Source: Klebsiella terrigena
GTDB taxonomy: Bacteria > Pseudomonadota > Gammaproteobacteria > Enterobacterales > Enterobacteriaceae
Reading direction: 5' to 3'
Assembly (NCBI RefSeq): GCF_006539725.1
Contig: NZ_BJNO01000001.1
Span: 523,746-587,745 of the forward strand
DNA length: 64,000 bases
The notes below the pieces were generated by a model. It was not told where the DNA came from and searched no databases. It was given only the letters and a program-made list of their open reading frames with translations. Of this stretch, positions 5,952 to 15,331 are shown one piece after another. Made by a program: the position numbers and the translations under genes. The stretch's first letter is position 1, and each line of letters begins with the position of its first letter.

Positions 5952-7997
5952 CTACTCGTTTAGCCCGCGATTTTTTAGCATTGGCTCAATCTTAGGATCG
6001 TGCCCGCGCCACTGGCGATAAAGTTCAGCTAAATCCGTGCTATTGCCGCGCGACAGAATCGCGTCGCGGAAGCGCTGGCCGTTTTCACGGGTCAGGCCGC
6101 CCTGCTCAACAAACCACTGGTAGCCGTCGTCCGCCAGCATCTGCGTCCACAAATAGGCGTAATAGCCCGCGGCGTAGCCGCCGCCGAAAATATGCGAAAA
6201 ATAGCTGCTGCGATAGCGCGGCGGTACGGCGGCGAGATCGCACTTCTCCGCGCGCAGGGCCGCCGCTTCAAAGGCGTCCACCTCCTGCGGGACCTTCGCC
6301 GACGCCAGGCTATGCCAGTGCATATCCAGCATCGCCGCCGCCAGCAGCTCGCTCATGTCGTAGCCTTTATTAAACTTCGCCGCCCGGTACATGCTCTCGC
6401 GCAGCGCGTCGGGCATCGCCTCTCCGGTTTGATAATGACGCGCATAGTGGGCAAATACCTGCGGCTCGCTGGCCCAGTGCTCAAAGATTTGCGACGGAAA
6501 CTCGACAAAATCGCGCGGGGTATTGGTTCCCGACAGGCTGGCATAGCGCTGGCTGGCGAACAGCCCGTGCAGCGCGTGGCCGAATTCGTGGAATAAGGTG
6601 ATGGTTTCATCCCACGACAGCAGCGCGCTGCGGCCCGAGCCGGGCTTTTGATAGTTGCAGACGTTGTAGATAACCGGCTGCTGCCGCAGCTCCGTGGACT
6701 GCTCAACGAACACGTCCATCCACGCGCCGCCGCTTTTTGAATCTCGCGCATAATAGTCGCCGTAAAATAGCGCCATACCGGCGCCGTTAGCGTCGAAAAT
6801 TTCCCACACCCGCACGTCTGGATGATAGACAGGAATGTCGAAACGTTCGACGAAGCGCAGGCCAAACAGCTGCGATGCGGTCCAGAATACGCCGTCCAGC
6901 AGTACGCGATCGAGCGCAAAATAGGGTTTTAGCTGCGCCTCATCGATAGCGAACCTGGCGCGCCGCACCTGCTCCGCATAGTACGGCCAGTCCCAGGCGG
7001 CGGCGGTGAAATCCTCGCCTTCATCATCAATAACCTGTTGAATATCCGCCAGCTCCTGCTCCGCCCTTGCTCGCGCGGCCGGAGCAATTCGGCGCATAAA
7101 CTCAAAGGCCTGGGCAGGCGCGCCCGCCATCTGATCGGCCATTGACCAGCTGGCGTAGTCAGCCGCGCCCAGCAGCTCCGCTTTCTGCGCCCGGATCGCC
7201 ACCAGCTGCAGCAGCAGTTCGCGGGTATCGTTATCATCGCCCTTCTGATTGCGCGTCCAGCCTGCGGCAAACAGGTTTTCCCGGGTCTGACGACTGCGCA
7301 GTGACAGCAGCGCCGGCTGCTGCGTGGTGTTGAGCAGCGGCAGCAGCCAGCGGTCCTGGAGACCCTTTACAGCCGCCGCTTTTGCGGCCTCGGCGATCTC
7401 CTCCGCGCTCAGCCCGTCCAGCTGGTGCAGATAATCAAGCACCAGGCCACCGGATTTTGCCGCGCTCAGCAGCCGCTGCTGGAACTGGCTCTGCAGCGCC
7501 GCGGCCTGGGTATTTAGCGCCCGCAGCACCGATTTCTGCTCTTCCGCCAGCCGCGCGCCGGCCAGCAGAAACCGCTGCCAGGTGACCTCAAGCAGGCGCC
7601 GGGACTCCGCATCGATCTGCAGATGCTCACGATCCTCCCACACGCGCTGCACGCGTTCAAACAGCGCCGTGTTAAGCCAGATATCGTTGCCCGCCTGCGC
7701 AAGCTCGGCGGAAAACTGCTCATCAAGCTGCTGCAGAAGCGGATTGGTATGCGCCCCGGCCATCGCAAAAAAGACCCGGGTCACGCGCGACAGCAGCTGT
7801 CCGCTCAGCTCCAGCGCCACCACCGTATTGGCAAAATCCGCGGGCGCCGGATTATTCACTATCGCGGCAATCTCTTCGCGCTGGCGCCGCATGCCTTCAT
7901 CGAAGGCCGGGCGGTAGTGTTCATCCTCGATCAGATCGAAACGCGGCGCCTGATAGGGCAGCAGGCTGACGCTTAAAAAGGGGTTATTTTCCGACAT
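5952..7997 (-). CDS. dcp: Peptidyl-dipeptidase Dcp
   Basis: A zinc metallopeptidase of the M3 family that removes C-terminal dipeptides from short peptides; soluble, no signal peptide here. The 681 residues match the usual length of enterobacterial Dcp. The zinc motif is seen in TLFHEFGHALHGLF (HExxH) with the downstream glutamate region SQIFEHWASE, and the family region FGGGYAAGYYAYLW near the C-terminus. The gene is divergent from ydfG as in E. coli and ends in its own terminator beside the prophage remnant. Confidence 0.97.
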   Translation of the reverse strand: MSENNPFLSVSLLPYQAPRFDLIEDEHYRPAFDEGMRRQREEIAAIVNNPAPADFANTVVALELSGQLLSRVTRVFFAMAGAHTNPLLQQLDEQFSAELAQAGNDIWLNTALFERVQRVWEDREHLQIDAESRRLLEVTWQRFLLAGARLAEEQKSVLRALNTQAAALQSQFQQRLLSAAKSGGLVLDYLHQLDGLSAEEIAEAAKAAAVKGLQDRWLLPLLNTTQQPALLSLRSRQTRENLFAAGWTRNQKGDDNDTRELLLQLVAIRAQKAELLGAADYASWSMADQMAGAPAQAFEFMRRIAPAARARAEQELADIQQVIDDEGEDFTAAAWDWPYYAEQVRRARFAIDEAQLKPYFALDRVLLDGVFWTASQLFGLRFVERFDIPVYHPDVRVWEIFDANGAGMALFYGDYYARDSKSGGAWMDVFVEQSTELRQQPVIYNVCNYQKPGSGRSALLSWDETITLFHEFGHALHGLFASQRYASLSGTNTPRDFVEFPSQIFEHWASEPQVFAHYARHYQTGEAMPDALRESMYRAAKFNKGYDMSELLAAAMLDMHWHSLASAKVPQEVDAFEAAALRAEKCDLAAVPPRYRSSYFSHIFGGGYAAGYYAYLWTQMLADDGYQWFVEQGGLTRENGQRFRDAILSRGNSTDLAELYRQWRGHDPKIEPMLKNRGLNE

Positions 7998-8040
7998 TAT
8001 TATCTCCAGGCTGCGGGCATCAGGTTAGATTAGGCAACTC

Positions 8041-8060
8041 ATTGATTGACCGCAATCAAT
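8041..8060. promoter_or_regulatory. Dyad with FNR-like box in the dcp/ydfG intergenic region
   Basis: ATTGATTG-ACCG-CAATCAAT is a perfect 8-bp inverted repeat. Within it, 8046-8059 reads TTGAC-CGCA-ATCAA, one base off the FNR consensus TTGAT-N4-ATCAA. It lies about 45 bases upstream of the dcp start and 130 bases upstream of ydfG. Regulation by FNR is inference. Confidence 0.5.
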
Positions 8061-8191
8061 TCTCGAAGTACCGCCTGGCTGTGCCTCATTTTTCATCGCC
8101 TGTAACCACACCAGGCGCGGTGATTTCCGTTACCGGTCCGCGTTAACGCATGCTATGGTATGACGACACAAAAGCGTTGAGGAACAGTAAG

Positions 8192-8941
8192 ATGATTATC
8201 CTGGTTACCGGAGCAACAGCAGGTTTTGGTGAGAGTATGACCCGCCGCTTTGTCGAGAATGGGCATAAAGTGATCGCCACCGGACGTCGTGAAGAACGTC
8301 TGCAAACGCTGAAAGACGAGCTTGGCGACGGCATTTATACGGCCCAGCTCGACGTCCGTAATCGCGCGGCCATCGAAGAGATGATGGCCGGCCTGCCTGC
8401 GCAATGGCAGGCCATCGACGTGCTGGTCAATAACGCCGGTCTGGCGCTGGGGCTGGAGCCTGCGCACAGGGCCAGCGTTGAAGACTGGGAAGATATGATC
8501 GATACCAACAACAAGGGGCTGGTCTATATGACCCGCGCCGTGCTGCCGGGGATGGTTGAGCGCAACCGCGGCCATATTATCAATATCGGCTCAACCGCCG
8601 GCAACTGGCCCTATGCGGGCGGTAACGTCTACGGGGCGACCAAAGCCTTCGTGCGTCAGTTTAGCCTCAACCTGCGCACCGACCTGCACGGCACGGCGAT
8701 TCGCGTCACCGACATCGAGCCAGGACTGGTGGGCGGCACCGAGTTTTCCAACGTCCGCTTTAAAGGCGACGACGCGAAAGCCGGCAAAGCCTACGAAAAT
8801 ACCCAGGCGCTGACGCCGGACGACGTGACGGAAGCCGTGTGGTGGGTCGCCAACCTGCCGAAACACGTCAATATTAATACTCTGGAAATGATGCCGGTTA
8901 GCCAAAGCTTCGCCGGCCTCAGCGTGCACCGTCAGGGCTAA
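8192..8941 (+). CDS. ydfG: NADP-dependent 3-hydroxy acid / L-allo-threonine dehydrogenase YdfG
   Basis: A short-chain dehydrogenase of 249 residues. In E. coli YdfG oxidises L-allo-threonine, L-serine and related 3-hydroxy acids and reduces malonic semialdehyde. The cofactor motif TGATAGFGESM (TGxxxGxG) is at the start, NNAG in DVLVNNAGLAL, the serine in NIGSTAGNWPYAGG, and the catalytic pair in VYGATKAF (YxxxK). The start at 8192 is chosen because homologues begin MIxLVTGAT and it removes 14 non-conserved codons. Divergent from dcp and followed by rspR on the same strand. Confidence 0.96.
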   Translation: MIILVTGATAGFGESMTRRFVENGHKVIATGRREERLQTLKDELGDGIYTAQLDVRNRAAIEEMMAGLPAQWQAIDVLVNNAGLALGLEPAHRASVEDWEDMIDTNNKGLVYMTRAVLPGMVERNRGHIINIGSTAGNWPYAGGNVYGATKAFVRQFSLNLRTDLHGTAIRVTDIEPGLVGGTEFSNVRFKGDDAKAGKAYENTQALTPDDVTEAVWWVANLPKHVNINTLEMMPVSQSFAGLSVHRQG

Positions 8942-8949
8942 TCCCCTTG

Positions 8950-8967
8950 CCCGGCCTGCGGGCCGGG
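8950..8967 (+). terminator. GC hairpin after ydfG
   Basis: CCCGGCC-TGCG-GGCCGGG is a perfect 7-bp stem 9 bases after the ydfG stop. It lacks a T-run, so it may be a weak terminator or only stabilise the 3' end. Confidence 0.45.
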
Positions 8968-9030
8968 TATGGGCGCAAAGGCAAAAAACGCGTAAAATAG
9001 CGCACATAATCCATTAAAAAGTAACCATCA

Positions 9031-9717
9031 ATGGCCGCAGAATCACAGCTCAATCCAACACAACCGGTAAATCAGCAGATTTATCGGATCCTCCGCCGGG
9101 ATATCGTCCATTGTCTGATCCCACCCGGCACGCCGCTGTCTGAAAAGGAAGTCTCCGTGCGCTTTGACGTTTCCCGTCAGCCGGTGCGCGAGGCGTTTAT
9201 TAAGCTGGCGGAAAATGGCCTGATCCAAATCCGTCCGCAGCGCGGCAGCTACGTCAATAAAATATCCCTGTCGCAGGTCCGCAACGGCTGCTTCGTGCGC
9301 CAGGCCATCGAGTGTGCGGTGGTGCGTCGGGCGGCGGGAATGGTCAACAGCGAGCAAATTTATCAGCTTGAGCAAAATCTTAATCAGCAGCGCACGGCGG
9401 TTGAACGCCAGCAGCTCAATGATTTCTTCCAGCTGGACGATGAGTTTCATCAGAAGCTGTCGCTTATTGCCGACTGCCAGCTTGCCTGGGACACCGTGGA
9501 GAATATTAAGGCGACGATTGACCGGGTACGCTATATGAGCCTCGATCACATCAGCTCGCCGGAAATGCTGCTGCGTCAGCATCACCAAATTTTCAAGGCG
9601 CTGGAAAATCGCGATGCCGACGCGGTAGACGCGGCGATGCATCTGCACCTGCACGAAATTAGCGAGTCGGTACTATTAATTCGCCAGGAAAACCGCGACT
9701 GGTTTAGCGAAGAGTAG
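9031..9717 (+). CDS. rspR: GntR-family (FadR subfamily) repressor RspR
   Basis: A 228-residue regulator. The N-terminal winged helix (residues 15-75) contains [33 protein letters not shown], typical of GntR; the C-terminal all-helical FCD domain has the metal-ligand type pattern DDEFHQKL and later [14 protein letters not shown]. In E. coli RspR (YdfH) represses rspAB, and here the rspA-rspB operon lies about 7-9 kb downstream on the opposite strand, separated by the hexuronate genes. RspR may thus control the whole cluster; that extension is inference. Confidence 0.93.
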   Translation: MAAESQLNPTQPVNQQIYRILRRDIVHCLIPPGTPLSEKEVSVRFDVSRQPVREAFIKLAENGLIQIRPQRGSYVNKISLSQVRNGCFVRQAIECAVVRRAAGMVNSEQIYQLEQNLNQQRTAVERQQLNDFFQLDDEFHQKLSLIADCQLAWDTVENIKATIDRVRYMSLDHISSPEMLLRQHHQIFKALENRDADAVDAAMHLHLHEISESVLLIRQENRDWFSEE

Positions 9718-9724
9718 TTGCGCT

Positions 9725-9750
9725 AGCGGCAGGTGCACTCTCCTGCCGCT
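9725..9750. terminator. Hairpin between convergent rspR and uspG-like genes
   Basis: AGCGGCAGG and CCTGCCGCT form a perfect 9-bp stem with an 8-base loop between the two stop codons. No strong T-run on either side, so termination efficiency is uncertain. Confidence 0.5.
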
Positions 9751-9770
9751 AAAGATGCAGACCAGGGCCG

Positions 9771-10202
9771 TTATCGAACCACCAGCACCGGTATTTTAGC
9801 GTAGCGTAGAATAGACTCGGCGTTAGAGCCCAGCAGATGGGTGGAAATACCCGGTTTGCGCGAGCCGACAACAATCACGTCATACTCATCGCTGTTGCTG
9901 ATAGCTAATATTTCATCGCGCACGTTGCCAAACACGACCCGGGTATGAAGACGCTCTGGCGGGATTGAAAACAGACGCGACAGGGTCTTCATTTTTTTCT
10001 CCGACTCCTCTTTCATAAAGGTTTCGAATTTATGAATATCGGCCGCAAAACCGCGAAGAATAGAGCGACTGCTGTTTGGCAGGACGTTTAATAACGTAAT
10101 TTCGCCGTTTTCCGCTGAGGCTAAAAATTCAGCGTGACGTACCGCCTTATCGCTTAAATCCATTTCAAAAACATCTACAGGCAATAAAATTTTTTTGTAC
10201 AT
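9771..10202 (-). CDS. Universal stress protein, UspG-like
   Basis: A 143-residue single-domain Usp. MYKKILLPVDVFEMDLSDKAVRHAEFLA is nearly the UspG start, and the ATP-site end VVGSRKPGISTHLLGSNA matches the UspF/UspG class. It occupies the position where E. coli K-12 carries ydfZ. It is the last gene of a run of minus-strand genes but is 292 bp from ydfI, so it probably has its own promoter. It is likely a second UspG paralogue; the main uspG lies elsewhere in enterobacteria. Confidence 0.88.
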   Translation of the reverse strand: MYKKILLPVDVFEMDLSDKAVRHAEFLASAENGEITLLNVLPNSSRSILRGFAADIHKFETFMKEESEKKMKTLSRLFSIPPERLHTRVVFGNVRDEILAISNSDEYDVIVVGSRKPGISTHLLGSNAESILRYAKIPVLVVR

Positions 10203-10494
10203 AGCCCGCTCTCCTTTTTCCTGAGGAAGTGTATTCCAGAGGCTTCACTATGCCATAAACATTCTAAATGGAGAACAAACAATCGGCCTAATAAATACAT
10301 AAGCCATTAAAACAAACACAGCTTATATTTATTTAACTGTGGATAGCTATAGTTATGTATATGCAATGGCCCGGATCATATTTATTGCAGAAAGAGTGAA
10401 GATCGGTGGAATGACGTACGGGTAAGACGCGCTGGCGAACGCTATTCGCCAAAGCCGCGTTAATGCCGCCGGAGCCGGCGGCATTGAAGCGAGA
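10203..10494. other. AT-rich intergenic region upstream of the uspG-like gene
   Basis: No coding frame. AT-rich from 10250 to 10390, expected to contain the promoter of the Usp gene. Near 10455-10485 GCCGCGTTAATGCCGCCGG and CCGGCGGCATTG form a GC-rich hairpin beyond the ydfI stop on the minus strand. Confidence 0.4.
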
Positions 10495-11958
10495 TTACTG
10501 CGCCAGTGCCCAGGCCGCAACGGTCGCCTTCGCCCCCCGGCTCTGCAGCGAGAGATAGGCCTGAGTCACCGCATCGACAAAGCGCGGATCCTGCGCCAGG
10601 CTGGCGCCAAATATGGCCTCGATACCGAGCAGCGCGTTCACCCGCGCTTCGCCATCGGCGCTCGCGCGCACGGCCTGCTGAATCACCGGCAGCAGCGGGT
10701 CACAAATCTCAATCGCCTCGCCCCGGTCGTCGACACCGCCAACGTAGCGCATCCAGCCGGCTACGCCCAGCGCCAGCAGGCTAAAATCGCTGCGCTGCGC
10801 CAGATGCCAGCGTACCGAATCCAGCATTCTCTGCGGCAGCTTTTGGCTGCCGTCCATCGCAATCTGCCACGTCCGGTGCTGAAGCGCCGGATTGCTGTAG
10901 CGTTCGATCAGCAGCCCGGCGTAGCGAGCCAGATCGACGCCCTGCACTTTCAGCGTCGGCGCCTGTTCGTTGAGCATCAGGCTGCGGGCTGCGCGAAGAT
11001 AGTTCTGGTCCTGCATACAGTCGTTAATGTGCTGATACCCGGCAAGGTAGCCGAGATAAGCGAGGAAGGAGTGGCTGCCGTTGAGCATACGCAGCTTCAT
11101 CTCTTCAAACGGCACAACGTCGGCCACCAGCTCGGCGCCCGCCTTTTCCCATTCCGGGCGCCCGGCGACAAAATTATCCTCAATGACCCACTGACGGAAC
11201 GGCTCGCAGGCGACGCCGGCCGGATCGCGCACGCCGGTCAGCTGTTCGATTTTATCCAGGGTCGCGGGGGTCACTGCCGGAACGATGCGATCGACCATCG
11301 TTGACGGGAAGGTCACGCTTTCGGCGATCCAGTCGGCAAGCTCGCTATCGATAGCCCGCGCCAGGGCGCAGACCACGTTACGTAATACGTGACCGTTTTC
11401 CGGCATATTGTCGCAGGACATCACGCTGAATGCCTGTAAACCGGCGGCTTTACGGCGCGCCAGCGCTTCCACGATAACGCCTGGCGCGGACTTCGGCTGA
11501 TGCGGATTCTGTATATCGGCAACTATCAGCGGATGATCCAGCTGCAGCTCACCGCTGGCCGGTGAATGGCAGTAGCCCTTTTCCGTGATGGTCAGCGAAA
11601 CAATAGCCACCTGCGGTTCACACATTTTTGCAAGTACGCTTTCCAGCCCCGCAACCTGCGCATGCATCGCCTGCTTAACGACGCCGACCACCCGCGCGGT
11701 CCAGGCTTCCGCCGACATTTCGGCGACGGTATACAGCAGGTCCTGCTGCTGCAGATCGGCAATTTGCTGCTCGCCGCCAATCAGGTTTACCTCGGTATAC
11801 CCCCAGTCGCTGCCGTGTTCCGCGGCCAGAATATCGGCATAGACCGCCTGGTGCGCGCGGTGAAAGGCGCCGAAACCGAGGTGAACGATACGGGAAATAA
11901 GGGTGCTGCGATCGTAAGAAGGAAGCGTTGCTCTGGCTGTTAAAAGCGTGTTTTGCAT
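10495..11958 (-). CDS. ydfI: Mannitol-dehydrogenase-family oxidoreductase YdfI (D-mannonate oxidoreductase type)
   Basis: A 487-residue NAD-dependent dehydrogenase of the long-chain polyol family. N-terminal nucleotide-binding part has [14 protein letters not shown]; the C-terminal substrate domain carries the family lysine/asparagine region in [19 protein letters not shown]. Relatives include UxuB (fructuronate reductase), UxaB and mannitol dehydrogenases; the sequence is closest in wording to E. coli YdfI. With uxaC and rspA nearby it most likely interconverts D-fructuronate and D-mannonate. Upstream gap of 179 bases contains a dyad, so it may have its own promoter. Confidence 0.92.
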   Translation of the reverse strand: MQNTLLTARATLPSYDRSTLISRIVHLGFGAFHRAHQAVYADILAAEHGSDWGYTEVNLIGGEQQIADLQQQDLLYTVAEMSAEAWTARVVGVVKQAMHAQVAGLESVLAKMCEPQVAIVSLTITEKGYCHSPASGELQLDHPLIVADIQNPHQPKSAPGVIVEALARRKAAGLQAFSVMSCDNMPENGHVLRNVVCALARAIDSELADWIAESVTFPSTMVDRIVPAVTPATLDKIEQLTGVRDPAGVACEPFRQWVIEDNFVAGRPEWEKAGAELVADVVPFEEMKLRMLNGSHSFLAYLGYLAGYQHINDCMQDQNYLRAARSLMLNEQAPTLKVQGVDLARYAGLLIERYSNPALQHRTWQIAMDGSQKLPQRMLDSVRWHLAQRSDFSLLALGVAGWMRYVGGVDDRGEAIEICDPLLPVIQQAVRASADGEARVNALLGIEAIFGASLAQDPRFVDAVTQAYLSLQSRGAKATVAAWALAQ

Positions 11959-12001
11959 CTTTAGACTCGCTGTATAGAAACGGTATGAGTGTTGACTGCC
12001 A

Positions 12002-12063
12002 TACCAGATTACCGCCCGTGAGTGACTGTGTTTTGATTTGCATTAATTAACGGGCGATTGGTA
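12002..12063 (-). promoter_or_regulatory. Interrupted dyad in the ydfI promoter region
   Basis: Left part TACCA...CGCCCGT (12002-12019) and right part ACGGGCG..TGGTA (12050-12063) are complementary in two blocks (5 and 7 bp), separated by an AT-rich loop. TGGTA half-sites are seen in operators of FadR-subfamily uronate regulators (UxuR/ExuR), so an operator for RspR or a relative is possible. Confidence 0.4.
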
Positions 12064-12137
12064 CGACAGAAATACAATGTTGTGTGACAGGTCTGGCATT
12101 TTTTTGTTTTTCACCACAAGCTATCACACAGGTTTGC

Positions 12138-13682
12138 TTAACTTTGCGCCGAGGGTGCCGGCTCTGGGCGACGTTTTTCCGCCGGGATATCGCACCACAG
12201 CTGGTCATAGTCGTAGCCGGTGAGGTCTTCAACAATGCGTCGCGCTTCGGGGGTGACGTTCTGCTTGAGACCGTTGGCCTTCAGGCGATCGACCTCATCG
12301 ACAAAGATCTTGTGCGTCTGCTTGTTGAGGTGGAAGGTCAGCGCCTGCCACAGCGCGATCAGCAGCAGCCCTGCGGTACCGGCGAAAAGCAGTATGGCGA
12401 TGGTATCAATGGCTTCCTGCGGCTGATTGACGCTGCCCTTCACAAAACCGCCGCTTTGCAGCAGCAGCCCCACCGCGAACGTGGCGATCGCCACCGTCGT
12501 CTTACGCGAAAACGTCATCACGGCGGCGAACAGGCCTTCCCGACGCTGACGGGTGATCATTTCATCGATATCCGGGATAAACGGGAAAACGTTCCACGGC
12601 GTAAATTCAAGGACGCAGCGCCCCACCTGGTACACGCCGGCAAGGATCAGCAGCAGCAGAACCTTATTGTCCGTCGGGAATTGATAAACGAGGAACAGCC
12701 CGCCGAGGCACAGCATCATCAGGCAATAGGCGAAGACGTACAGACGCGACGGGCCGTACTTGATAATGGCGACCCCGGCCGCCAGCGTAACCGGCAGGCC
12801 CACGATGCTCATCGACAGCAGCGTTCCCGCCAGCGAAGATGAGACGTTCAGGCAGTAGACGCAGAAAAAGACGAACACCGTGTTATAGACATCTTTCGCG
12901 GTGAACGAGAACAGATAAATAGCCAAATGCTTGCGAAACGCGCGAACCTTGAGGGTCGAAGCGTACTCCTTAAATAGATGACCAAAGGACCTCATCTTCT
13001 CGGCAAAGGTCTTCTCCACGGCTTTACTTTCTAACTCTGCCTGCATTTCCGGCGTCAGCTCACGTTCCCAGGTGACCTTCCACGAGATAAACACGCAGAG
13101 CATAAACAGCACCGCAAACACCACCCCGTTGATGAAATAGGCGCTGGCGTCATTTTCGCCAAAGTGATTAATCAGCAGGCCGGGAATAAACGTTGCGAGA
13201 AAGGTTCCGGAAGCGGAGAGAAACATGCGGCAGGTTGAAAGCTTGGTACGCGCATTAAAATCTTTGGTCATTTCCGAAGGCAGGGTTTCCCAGGGAATTA
13301 AGACCATGGCGGCAATAATCTCAAACGCCAGATATACCGCAAGGTAGAAGCCGTAGCTCATGCCATCCAGCCAAAGCAGCGCATAGACCAGCATCAGCGG
13401 CGCGCCGATCAGCAGAAAAAAGCGCCGGCGGCCGAACTTCTTACCTAAATAATTCTTATAAAAGTGGTCGGTAAAGCTGCCCATAAACAGGCTAACGATG
13501 GCATCCACAATACGTGCGATGGCCACAATAGAGGCGGCTTCAATGGGCGAGAGGCCCACAAAGGTGGTGTAAAAAAACAGCAGCCAGGCACCAATTACGG
13601 TAAACGCTCCGCCTCCCATAATATCGGTCATACCATATCCGATACTTACCGGGATGGTAATTTTCTTATTACTCCGAGCCAT
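12138..13682 (-). CDS. GPH-family sugar (glucuronide-type) cation symporter
   Basis: A 514-residue, 12-helix transporter of the glycoside-pentoside-hexuronide family (relatives UidB, MelB, XynB/YicJ). Visible marks: GYGMTDIMGGG at the first helix, the loop GKKFGRRRFFLLIGAP after helix 2 (family R-x-K-x-G-R-R-x-P-like motif), and VGRCVLEFTPWNVFPFIPD in the C-terminal half. The gene lies 26 bases after uxaC, so the two are co-transcribed. Context suggests uptake of glucuronate or a glucuronide. E. coli lacks it at this locus. Confidence 0.88.
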   Translation of the reverse strand: MARSNKKITIPVSIGYGMTDIMGGGAFTVIGAWLLFFYTTFVGLSPIEAASIVAIARIVDAIVSLFMGSFTDHFYKNYLGKKFGRRRFFLLIGAPLMLVYALLWLDGMSYGFYLAVYLAFEIIAAMVLIPWETLPSEMTKDFNARTKLSTCRMFLSASGTFLATFIPGLLINHFGENDASAYFINGVVFAVLFMLCVFISWKVTWERELTPEMQAELESKAVEKTFAEKMRSFGHLFKEYASTLKVRAFRKHLAIYLFSFTAKDVYNTVFVFFCVYCLNVSSSLAGTLLSMSIVGLPVTLAAGVAIIKYGPSRLYVFAYCLMMLCLGGLFLVYQFPTDNKVLLLLILAGVYQVGRCVLEFTPWNVFPFIPDIDEMITRQRREGLFAAVMTFSRKTTVAIATFAVGLLLQSGGFVKGSVNQPQEAIDTIAILLFAGTAGLLLIALWQALTFHLNKQTHKIFVDEVDRLKANGLKQNVTPEARRIVEDLTGYDYDQLWCDIPAEKRRPEPAPSAQS

Positions 13683-13708
13683 ATCAAATCCTCACGTCAG
13701 GATGAATA

Positions 13709-15115
13709 TTAAAATTTAAAATATGCTTGCGCATTATCGTGACAGATGTTTTTTATCATTCTGGTTAATATCACTTCATCATCATGGACTTCACCGCGCG
13801 TCACCCAGCCGCCAATTAAATTACAAAGAATACGGCGAAAATAATCATGGCGAGGATACGAAATAAGACTGCGGGAGTCGGTGAGCATGCCAATAAAATT
13901 CATTAGTAAGCCCTGGTCGGCCAGCGTGTTTAGCTGACTCTCCATGCCGCGCCGGGTATCGTTAAACCACCAGCCGGAGCCAAACTGGATCGGCGATTTA
14001 ACGCCGTGCTCTGCGCTCTGAAAGTTGGCAATAGCCGATGCCACGACGTCGTTGTAGGCCGCATTCAGGTTGTAGACGATGGTTTTCGGCAGCGCATGGC
14101 GCCGGCTCAGGCCGTCGAGAAACTGATTCAAACTGCCGGCAAGCGCCGGCTGATCGGCAATGGAGTCGAAGCCAGAGTTAATTCCGGATTGCTCCAGCAT
14201 CAGGCTGTTATTGTTACGAATGGCGCCAAAATGAATCTGCATCGCCCAGCCGCAGCGCCGGTAGTGCTTTGCCAGCAGCACAAAAATCGCGCTATTCAGG
14301 CCATGCTGCTCTTCGGCAGTCAGCTCCTGGCCGCTGAGCTTCTGCGCAAAGAGCCTTGCGGCTTCCTGCCGAGACACCTCGCGCCAGACCAGAGCCTGTA
14401 AACCGTGATCGGAGATGCGGCATCCGGCATCGTGGAAATAGTCGACGCGATTGGCTAGCGCCCTTTCAAAATCATCCAGCGTGGCGATCGGCACATCAGC
14501 TATGGCCGCGAGCTGCTGCATAAAGATGAAGAACGCCTGCGGGTTCTCTTCGAAGAAACCGTCTGGGCGAAAGGTGGGCAGTACCTTCACCGGAAAGCCG
14601 TCATCACTCTTCAGGAGCTTGTGGTAATGCAGGGTATCCAGCGGCGAGTCCGTGGTGCAGATCGTCTCGACATTCGAGCGCAGGATCAGCTGGCGAGGCG
14701 TGAACGCGTTCTCCCGCAGCCGCGCGTTGCAGTGGTTCATAATTCGGCGCCAGCTTTGGCGATTCAGCGCTTCATCGCAGTCAAAATAGGCCTGCAGCTC
14801 AAGATGAGTCCAGTGATAAAGCGGGTTGCCAAAGCAGGACTCGACCGTCTCCGCCCAGGCCTGGAATTTCTCCTCGGCTGCGGCGTCGCCGGTAATAAAA
14901 CGTTCATCAATAGCGTTAGCCCGCATGGCCCGCCATTTATAATGATCGCCGGCCAGCCAAAGCTCGCTTATATTAGCAAAGGCGTTGTTCTCATAAATGT
15001 CCCTGGCCTCGAGATGACAATGATAGTCAATAATCGGCAGATTCTTAGCAATATCATTGTATAAGCTCACGCCACGATCGTTACTCATCATAAAACGCTC
15101 ATTAATTAATGCCAT
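13709..15115 (-). CDS. uxaC: Glucuronate isomerase
   Basis: Amidohydrolase-fold isomerase of 468 residues that converts D-glucuronate to D-fructuronate and D-galacturonate to D-tagaturonate. Diagnostic stretches: PIIDYHCHLEARDI, LWLAGDHYKWRAMR, NPLYHWTHLEL, QIHFGAIRNNNS, FGSGWWFNDTRRGME and LISYPRHDYFRRI. Start at 15115 is preferred because GGGGAG precedes it and upstream codons are not conserved. It is diverged from the canonical exu-regulon UxaC (for example AYFDCDE replaces the usual region), so this is probably an extra copy dedicated to this cluster. Confidence 0.92.
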   Translation of the reverse strand: MALINERFMMSNDRGVSLYNDIAKNLPIIDYHCHLEARDIYENNAFANISELWLAGDHYKWRAMRANAIDERFITGDAAAEEKFQAWAETVESCFGNPLYHWTHLELQAYFDCDEALNRQSWRRIMNHCNARLRENAFTPRQLILRSNVETICTTDSPLDTLHYHKLLKSDDGFPVKVLPTFRPDGFFEENPQAFFIFMQQLAAIADVPIATLDDFERALANRVDYFHDAGCRISDHGLQALVWREVSRQEAARLFAQKLSGQELTAEEQHGLNSAIFVLLAKHYRRCGWAMQIHFGAIRNNNSLMLEQSGINSGFDSIADQPALAGSLNQFLDGLSRRHALPKTIVYNLNAAYNDVVASAIANFQSAEHGVKSPIQFGSGWWFNDTRRGMESQLNTLADQGLLMNFIGMLTDSRSLISYPRHDYFRRILCNLIGGWVTRGEVHDDEVILTRMIKNICHDNAQAYFKF

Positions 15116-15180
15116 AACTCCCCTCTTAACAATCACGTCCATTGCTCAATAAGATGCAGAGAATATATCCGCAGCGGCGC

Positions 15181-15214
15181 CTGACTCTCTGCGTAATATG
15201 TAAAATAGAGTCAG
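15181..15214 (-). promoter_or_regulatory. Inverted repeat upstream of uxaC
   Basis: CTGACTCT at 15181-15188 and AGAGTCAG at 15207-15214 form a perfect 8-bp repeat with an 18-base AT-rich spacer, in the 216-bp gap between ydfJ and uxaC. It could be an operator for a uxaC promoter. There is no other gene in the gap. Confidence 0.35.
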
Positions 15215-15331
15215 AGCTCCCGGACAGTCGCCAGAGAAAATAATCAGCGCGACCGGGAGGCCATCTAAATATCAATAAATACTTTCCAGCTATCAGCAGA
15301 GATGATAATGACGCAGAGCCAGACTCTTTTT

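Noticed and set aside
12084..12842. 252-codon plus-strand frame opposite the GPH transporter
   Set aside because: Low-complexity Gln/Arg/His content and full overlap with a transporter gene that has clear family motifs.
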